Shown here one piece after another: positions 8,365 to 13,453 of a DNA stretch of 13,453 bases. The DNA is from Bacilli bacterium (GTDB lineage Bacteria > Bacillota_I > Bacilli_A > ML615J-28 > CAG-698). A program made the translations under genes and the position numbers. The stretch spans positions 1 to 13,453 of the forward strand of contig JAEEJT010000165.1 of the NCBI GenBank assembly GCA_016282055.1, written 5' to 3'. The notes below the pieces were generated by a model that was given only the letters and a program-made list of their open reading frames with translations, was not told the DNA's origin and searched no databases. Numbering within the stretch: position 1 is the stretch's first letter; the number at the start of each line of letters is the position of its first letter.

Positions 8365-8393
8365 ATTTTACCATAATAACAACTTCATATCAA
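8365..8393 (-). promoter_or_regulatory. Promoter of the trmN6-rimO-ABC operon
   Basis: Minus strand: TTGATA (8388-8393), 17-nt spacer, TAAAAT (8365-8370), with TGG directly before the -10 (extended -10). It is 20 nt upstream of the trmN6 start codon and downstream of the toxin-module terminator, so the two units are cleanly separated. The bases between it and the terminator (8394-8464) hold no gene that I can see. Confidence 0.8.
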
Positions 8394-8464
8394 GTTTAAG
8401 AAAATGTAAACGATATATGATTACGACTGTTAATCGTGAAAACCTTATAAATAATATAATTTAT

Positions 8465-8502
8465 AAAAAAAACACATAAGATTCAAATAAATCTTATGTG
8501 TT
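8465..8502 (-). terminator. Strong intrinsic terminator of the RHS/immunity module
   Basis: A perfect 13-bp inverted repeat, AACACATAAGATT (8471-8483) and AATCTTATGTGTT (8490-8502), encloses a 6-nt loop. On the minus strand it is followed by eight T's (8472-8465, partly inside the stem end). There is no comparable tract on the plus-strand side, so it acts on minus-strand transcripts, ending the unit that comes from the RHS gene. Confidence 0.88.
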
Positions 8503-8538
8503 CATTTGAAATTATTATAAAATTAATTTTGAATATTA

Positions 8539-8729
8539 TTAATCATCCTCATGATTTAATATTTTAAAAATAGTCAATAATAATGTAGTCAAAAATACTT
8601 CAATTAATGAACCTATCAAAAAAAATTTAAAACTAGCATGATTCATATACATAAAAATAAATCACACCAGAAATATAAGTAAAATTGAAGGAAAAAAGCT
8701 CGAAAAAATCTAATAAATTTCTTCAACAT
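8539..8729 (-). pseudogene. Disrupted small membrane-protein gene (two overlapping ORF fragments)
   Basis: AGGAG (8738-8742) stands eight bases before ATG (8729-8727), which opens a 28-codon ORF, MLKKFIRFFRAFF..., ending in TGA at 8643-8645. In another frame the DNA reads FPSILLIFLV, a TGA at 8662-8664, then FIFMYMNHASFKFFLIG and a second hydrophobic segment ending in FKILNHEDD before TAA at 8539-8541. A one-base shift near the T-runs at 8692-8709 plus a TGG-to-TGA change would join these into a protein of about 60 residues with two membrane helices and a good start. I therefore read it as a decayed gene. It could instead be two tiny functional ORFs; the 37-codon part from ATG 8652 lacks a well-placed ribosome binding site. 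It lies inside the transcription unit, between the putative immunity gene and the terminator. Function is unknown. Confidence 0.45.
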
Positions 8730-8831
8730 TAATATAACTCCTATCTAGAATAATATAATCCATATTAACAATGATGATTATAAATATTAATTATTTCATA
8801 TCTTCAATTACTAATAACAAACTATATTAAG
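8730..8831 (-). other. Spacer between putative immunity gene and disrupted membrane ORF
   Basis: No convincing gene is seen. On the minus strand it holds a possible weak promoter, TTGAAG (8802-8807), 19 nt, TATAAT (8777-8782), and the AGGAG (8738-8742) of the following ORF fragment. An ATG at 8763 opens only 17 codons. No hairpin is evident, so transcription probably continues through to the terminator at 8465-8502. Confidence 0.4.
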
Positions 8832-9482
8832 TTAATCAAATTGTCTTACAACTACTTCTTTACCATCATCGTCAAAATAATAATCAATATAATCTTTAGT
8901 TAAATAATTAGGATTATCAGATTGTTTTATAAATAACAAAGGTCCTTTTTCATTTATAGGCCATTCGGGATTTTGTAACCAACATGGCGGTTTATTTTTA
9001 AATTTAAATGCTTCAATGATTTTGTTTTTCAACCAGTACTTTCTATTTTTAGTACCAAATGCATATTCACATCTATTTAAAATATTATCATAGAACCAAT
9101 TACTATTAATGTCAACATATCGTGGAGCAATATCAAGCAATTCTGAATAAATTTGCGAATCAATATTATAAAAATTTAAATTAATGTTACGTCTCAAAAA
9201 ATATACTTTAACTGCACGAAAAACATCACATCTGTGATATAAAACATCAATATTTATATTATAAAGAAATGGTTTTGTAGAGTCCTTCATTTCTTTAGGT
9301 AATTTTCGATCATTTTTTAATATATTTCGTAAACATTCATCATTTTGGTATAAATCCCAAAACTCATAAGTAGACATTTTACCTTCAGCAAATAATATCA
9401 TTTTTTCTTTAGCTTCGTTTGTTTTGTTAATTATATATTTTTTTTCTTTTGAAATATTTTTTAAAATTTTTAAAAAAAACAT
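8832..9482 (-). CDS. Putative immunity protein for the RHS nuclease toxin
   Basis: This 216-residue protein starts with the base directly after the RHS stop codon (TAG-ATG). In RHS/WapA-type polymorphic toxin systems the gene at this position normally encodes the cognate immunity protein, which binds and inhibits the toxin tip in the cytoplasm. It looks soluble and cytosolic: a basic N-terminus (MFFLKILKNISKEKKY) without a clear signal peptide, a mixed central region, and a C-terminus with CWLQNPEWPI (167-176), PLLFIKQSDNP and YIDYYFDDDGKEVVV. The LQ-PEWP plus YYFDDDG pattern and the FAEGKMSTYEFWDLY segment (31-45) recall uncharacterised proteins beside polymorphic toxins, but I cannot assign a named Imm family. 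The Asp cluster at 204-206 could contact a nucleic-acid-binding toxin surface. Translation depends on GAGGTGG inside the toxin tail (9489-9495). The role is inferred from context. Confidence 0.7.
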   Translation of the reverse strand: MFFLKILKNISKEKKYIINKTNEAKEKMILFAEGKMSTYEFWDLYQNDECLRNILKNDRKLPKEMKDSTKPFLYNINIDVLYHRCDVFRAVKVYFLRRNINLNFYNIDSQIYSELLDIAPRYVDINSNWFYDNILNRCEYAFGTKNRKYWLKNKIIEAFKFKNKPPCWLQNPEWPINEKGPLLFIKQSDNPNYLTKDYIDYYFDDDGKEVVVRQFD

Positions 9483-12400
9483 CTACAACCACCTCAAGAA
9501 CCACCACCAATTTAAAAATGGATAATATTGATTATATCCTCCTCTACCATTGCCGTATCCATATGTTCTATGAATAATACGATGTTGTTCTACAGTAATA
9601 GGAACATATATACTCTCCTTGCTTCCATATCTTCCATAAGGGTGGTGCAAAACATAACCATCTGGAGATAACCCTTTTAAAGCATTTTTATCACCATAAA
9701 ATTGACTATTTGGATTGTTTGCTTCAGATTTCCAAAATCTTCTTCTTTCGGCATCAAAAGAATGATCCATTTTTTTCATTTGTTCAATCCAACTATAATA
9801 TCCACCTATCATACCATATATTCCGCCGCCAGCAACATTAATAACTGTTCCCCAATTTCCCTCTTCTAAAAAATCATTTAAAGACGAGGATTCACCTAGT
9901 GCATATAATGCGGCTCCAAAAAGTGCTATGCTTGCACCAACAAATCCAAAACTAAAAATAGTTAGAGCAATTGATGAAGATGCAACTCCATACATTGCCG
10001 CCATAACAGCCCCAAATGCAGGAATTAATCCACCAGCGCTAATAATAGTTGCCGTTGCCAATACTGCAACTATTACAGTAGCAATTATCCAATGCCAAAT
10101 AGAATATCCATCAGGATCACTATACATTACAGGATTATTATTACAATAAGCATATAAATCCATACCGACAGCTGAAGTTAAATCAAGATAGTTAATTTCA
10201 TCCATCGTTAACCAACTTCTTGTCTCAGGATCATAATATCTACTATTACAATAATATAATCCTAATTCACTATCATAATAATATCCTTTATATAACATAT
10301 GATTGTAACAAGCATAATTCTTTTCATCTTCATAATCAGGAATAAAACTATATTCTACTTTTCCAAATCCATCATATATATAATTAGCGGCTATTTGTCC
10401 TTCTTCATTTACAACGTAATCGATTCTACCAGTAATATCTTTAATATAATAATATGATTTTTCAACATTTTCATCTTTATAAATAAATCCTATCAATTCA
10501 TCATTTTCATAAATATAATTGATATCATATCTTCCACTAGTTATTGCTCTATTATTATAATATCGAATATATGTCTCTTTTACTAATAAGCCATTACTAT
10601 ATTTAAAATTATAAGATGCCTTATATCCATCACTATCAACTACATAGTTTTCATCCAATACAATTTTACTTGTTCTATATCCATCAGTATCATATTGATA
10701 TAAAGTTGATATATTAAGATAAGTAGCACTAGTTAGTTTATTATATTCAAATGTTTTTGTTATATTGCGTGCTGATGTACTATTCTCAAAATCATGTAAG
10801 TTGTTAGACAAACTATAAATACCATAATAATTAAGGGATAAATTGTCACTTATTAATTCATCATTTTTATAATTAAATGATTGGCTATTAGAAATTATAG
10901 TTCTACTATCTTTATTTATCTTACCAGTAAATTTTTTTGTTTGATAATACTCTTTAACTTCTGATTGTATTGAAGCAATATTTCCATTAACATCATAATT
11001 ATAGCAATAAATAATCTCATTGTAAAGATGATGTTCCTTATTAACTTCTAATTCATCTTTTGTTGCCTCATGATAATCTTTACCATATATATAATAAGTT
11101 GCTTTTTGAATATTATTATAATAGTATATTTTTGAATCATCTTCTTCATAATATTGTTCATAACACATAATTTTAGCATCATTATAATAAGATTCAATAG
11201 CAGTAATATCTGATAATGTCTTGGTACTTTTAGAAAATTTACTATTTAAACAATTAATTTCAGTTTTAACACCATCAGAATAATCATATGCTGTATCATA
11301 ATATCCATTATTTTCTTCTATAATTTTTCCATCAGAATTATATTCATATTTTGCTATAATTTCGTTAAAACATTTAATGCATATTAAATTATTATTTTTA
11401 TCATATTGGTATGTGTATTCTTTTGGTCTATTAGAACTATTATAATCAATTTTCATTATGATATTATCATTTTCATCAAAGAAATATTCTAATACTAATT
11501 TATCATCAAAATATATTTGAGTGCAATTATTAATATAGTTAAAACTTATTTTTTGTCCATAATATGTTTTTATACTTTCATCATATCCATTATTGGATTC
11601 GTATGAAATTTTCTTTTTATCATCATCACAATAAACATTCTTTATTGAATTATCAGAGTTATATTCAAATTCATATATATTTTTATCTGTATAACATTTG
11701 ATTACATTTCCATAAGAATCATATTCATAATTAATAACTTCAACAATAGTATCACCACAATATTTAGTCTTTTTAGTAACATTATTACAATTATCATATT
11801 CATATTTTATCGTAGTATATTTCTCTTCACTACCATTTTTATTAACAATTTTTACTAAATTATTTAAATCATCATAAACATATGTTTTTAATATATTATC
11901 ATTGACATAATATGATGGTAAATCATTATCATTATATTTAATCTCGCTATTATACTTTACATATGTTACATTTTCATTTTCCTCATTTAAATAATTATTA
12001 TTTGTATCGTAAATAAGTTTTTTAGATTGAGTATTTATTGTTGAAGATAACAAAATAGATTCTTTATTATCATTAAATACATGAGAATATATTGATAAAC
12101 TATAATTAATATATTTACCATTTTCATCTTTATATTCATTATAATTATAGCTTTTTATGACATTTTTTCCATTATAAATACTATATGTGTATTCACATTT
12201 TTCTTCGTCTTTATATCCTATATATAATATGTTATCATCACTATCAAGATAAATATTTTCATATTTGCTATAATAATAAAATTCATAACTCCAACTCATA
12301 TCAATTCCTTTTATTGTTGTTAGATCATTCTCATCAATAGAAAATTCTTTATTAAATTCAATAGGATCAACATAAGCAATACGTTTAAAATCTTTATTAT

Positions 12401-13453
12401 TTCTAGTTATTTTTGTGCTTATTTTATTATCATTATAATAAACTTCCTCATATTCATTTAAGTTATTTTGGTTAACATATCTATATGATGTTACTTCTTC
12501 ACCTGAGTAATTATAAGTATATTTATAATGACTACAATTATCTAAATTATCTTTATAATTATATTTATTAACATCATCACTAAATTCACTATAAATATCA
12601 TGATTCATCAATAAATTATTTTCATAATCATATAAATGATATTCATATTTATTATCATTAGTATATATTAATGATTCAGTTATATTATTATAACTATCAT
12701 AACTATTAATAATTTCATTATAATTATATTTTATTCTTGTAATATTAAAGTTTTCATCATATTCAACTATAGATTCATTTGTATTATAATATGCAAATAG
12801 ATTATCAAATGTTCCCGCTCGATTACTTAATCTAACTTTTATATAATCACAATCATCTGTAAATGTATAATGATATATAAAATAATTATTAATACTAGCA
12901 TCTTTAAAATGTAATACTTCTGTTTTATTTTTATATGTAACAGCTATTCTTAAATAGTCTTCAAAATTATTTGCATTCTTTAATTTAAATCCTATAAAAA
13001 TAGAATCTCCTTTTTTAAAGTTATAATCACTACTAGATTGACTAATATTTCCATTAGTTTCAATAGTTTCAAATAAATTAGTATAACTATTTTTTTCTTT
13101 TAAATAAATATTATCAATATAGCATGATGAAATACTATTATTAAGACTATATACACCAACATAAATAGTAACATCAGTGGTGTTATCAACTGATGTAAAA
13201 TCAAGATTCAAATAATTTACTTTACCTTTTTCACATATATTTTCATCTTTATAACTATAGTATATTAAACTATTATTAAAATTTGATGCAACAAATATAA
13301 ATGCATACCCTTTTTGTAGAAATGATGTATAGCAACTAATATTATATTGTTTACCTTTTTCAAGTTTCACACTTTGAGAGATATAATTTATGCTCTTATA
13401 ATCAACTTCTAATTGAGATTCATATTTAAAATTATTATTAGAATCAGTCTTTA
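9483..13453 (-). CDS. RHS/YD-repeat polymorphic toxin with C-terminal HNH (LHH-type) nuclease tip; 5' end outside window
   Basis: At least 1322 codons are open from the window edge. A GTG at 13370 is probably internal, because codons upstream (KTDSNNNFKYESQLEVDYK) continue the same domain. About 12780-13453 holds two tandem beta-sandwich, carbohydrate-binding-like domains, each closing with a D-N-[IL] strand (CYIDNIYLKE; GTFDNLFAYYN). About 10460-12780 is YD-repeat shell with many Y-x-Y-D/N-x-x-x-N units (YEYDNCNNVTKK, YEYDSYGNVIK, YQYDKNNNLI). Positions 10101-10460 form the RHS core, including GYYYDSELGLYYCNSRYYDP and the closing NNPVMYSDPDGYS. A roughly 70-residue hydrophobic Ala/Gly/Ile segment follows (9891-10100), then a linker. 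The last 94 residues (9486-9767) carry RRRFWKSEA, LHHPYGR (9642-9650 for LHH), EQHRIIH and a Trp-rich tail NWWWFLRWL. The His pattern suggests an HNH/EndoVII-type DNase. Such proteins kill neighbouring cells; export signals would lie in the missing N-terminus. Stop is TAG. Confidence 0.9.
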   Translation of the reverse strand, partial: KTDSNNNFKYESQLEVDYKSINYISQSVKLEKGKQYNISCYTSFLQKGYAFIFVASNFNNSLIYYSYKDENICEKGKVNYLNLDFTSVDNTTDVTIYVGVYSLNNSISSCYIDNIYLKEKNSYTNLFETIETNGNISQSSSDYNFKKGDSIFIGFKLKNANNFEDYLRIAVTYKNKTEVLHFKDASINNYFIYHYTFTDDCDYIKVRLSNRAGTFDNLFAYYNTNESIVEYDENFNITRIKYNYNEIINSYDSYNNITESLIYTNDNKYEYHLYDYENNLLMNHDIYSEFSDDVNKYNYKDNLDNCSHYKYTYNYSGEEVTSYRYVNQNNLNEYEEVYYNDNKISTKITRNNKDFKRIAYVDPIEFNKEFSIDENDLTTIKGIDMSWSYEFYYYSKYENIYLDSDDNILYIGYKDEEKCEYTYSIYNGKNVIKSYNYNEYKDENGKYINYSLSIYSHVFNDNKESILLSSTINTQSKKLIYDTNNNYLNEENENVTYVKYNSEIKYNDNDLPSYYVNDNILKTYVYDDLNNLVKIVNKNGSEEKYTTIKYEYDNCNNVTKKTKYCGDTIVEVINYEYDSYGNVIKCYTDKNIYEFEYNSDNSIKNVYCDDDKKKISYESNNGYDESIKTYYGQKISFNYINNCTQIYFDDKLVLEYFFDENDNIIMKIDYNSSNRPKEYTYQYDKNNNLICIKCFNEIIAKYEYNSDGKIIEENNGYYDTAYDYSDGVKTEINCLNSKFSKSTKTLSDITAIESYYNDAKIMCYEQYYEEDDSKIYYYNNIQKATYYIYGKDYHEATKDELEVNKEHHLYNEIIYCYNYDVNGNIASIQSEVKEYYQTKKFTGKINKDSRTIISNSQSFNYKNDELISDNLSLNYYGIYSLSNNLHDFENSTSARNITKTFEYNKLTSATYLNISTLYQYDTDGYRTSKIVLDENYVVDSDGYKASYNFKYSNGLLVKETYIRYYNNRAITSGRYDINYIYENDELIGFIYKDENVEKSYYYIKDITGRIDYVVNEEGQIAANYIYDGFGKVEYSFIPDYEDEKNYACYNHMLYKGYYYDSELGLYYCNSRYYDPETRSWLTMDEINYLDLTSAVGMDLYAYCNNNPVMYSDPDGYSIWHWIIATVIVAVLATATIISAGGLIPAFGAVMAAMYGVASSSIALTIFSFGFVGASIALFGAALYALGESSSLNDFLEEGNWGTVINVAGGGIYGMIGGYYSWIEQMKKMDHSFDAERRRFWKSEANNPNSQFYGDKNALKGLSPDGYVLHHPYGRYGSKESIYVPITVEQHRIIHRTYGYGNGRGGYNQYYPFLNWWWFLRWL
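9489..9495 (-). promoter_or_regulatory. Ribosome binding site of the immunity gene, inside the toxin's last codons
   Basis: GAGGTGG on the minus strand lies six bases before the immunity ATG (9482-9480). It is read as part of the toxin codons TTG AGG TGG TTG TAG. It fixes the immunity start and implies that immunity is translated from the toxin mRNA by coupling or re-initiation at TAGATG. Confidence 0.75.

Noticed and set aside
8419..8435. Short inverted repeat GATTA / TAATC upstream of the trmN6 promoter
   Set aside because: Only five base pairs with a seven-base loop, upstream of the -35; expected by chance in AT-rich DNA and not enough to call an operator.
8539..8729. Reading TGA as Trp to rescue the broken membrane ORF
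   Set aside because: TGA ends the trmN6-like gene just before rimO, and Trp codons I checked are TGG. The break also needs a frameshift, so gene decay explains it better.
9928..10149. 73-codon plus-strand open frame within the toxin region
   Set aside because: Mirror of the Ala/Gly-rich hydrophobic segment of the RHS protein; no start signals, and it is explained by the local richer base composition.
13368..13370. GTG as the start of the RHS gene
   Set aside because: The frame stays open to the window edge with sequence that continues the beta-sandwich domain, and no ribosome binding site precedes the GTG.
1..13453. CRISPR arrays, tRNA/rRNA genes, insertion sequences
   Set aside because: No regularly spaced direct repeats, cloverleaf-like or rRNA sequence, transposase frame or terminal inverted repeats were seen on reading both strands.

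Overview
The window is very AT-rich, with A/T-ending codons, dense Asn/Ile/Lys/Tyr usage, short intergenic gaps and strong AGGAG-type ribosome binding sites. The gene families point to a low-GC Bacillota lineage, plausibly a gut-type Bacilli of the Erysipelotrichales / RF39 / Acholeplasma-like kind; this placement is inference. TGA appears to be a stop (it ends the trmN6-like gene and a small membrane ORF, and Trp codons I checked are TGG), so the Mycoplasma/Spiroplasma code is unlikely. Every gene I can support lies on the minus strand, so transcription runs from high to low coordinates.

In order of transcription: (1) 13453-8465 is a toxin-delivery module. It begins with a very large RHS/YD-repeat protein whose 5' end lies outside the window. 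That protein ends in an RHS core, a hydrophobic linker and a C-terminal HNH-like (LHH-type) nuclease tip. A 216-aa protein follows with no gap, and by position and character is the candidate immunity protein. Next come the remains of a small membrane-protein gene and a strong intrinsic terminator. (2) 8393-2840 is a housekeeping/transport operon with its own promoter: a TrmN6-like tRNA methyltransferase, the ribosomal protein S12 methylthiotransferase RimO, and the two half-transporters of a heterodimeric ABC exporter with one degenerate ATP site. Genes here are 1-11 nt apart. (3) 2831-291 has a good promoter driving a DUF2225-like zinc/TPR protein, a small hydrophobic ORF and a Na/Pi-cotransporter-family protein with a PhoU-like tail. 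It ends in an intrinsic terminator. (4) 281-1 is a promoter and the first 72 codons of class II fructose-bisphosphate aldolase.

The accessory part is 8465-13453. The established model for RHS/WapA-type proteins is a long beta-rich shell that carries a variable C-terminal toxin, protected against by a gene directly downstream. The arrangement here fits that model closely, but the function of the tip and of the putative immunity protein is inferred from motifs and position. The rest of the window looks like ordinary core genome with a few local oddities.
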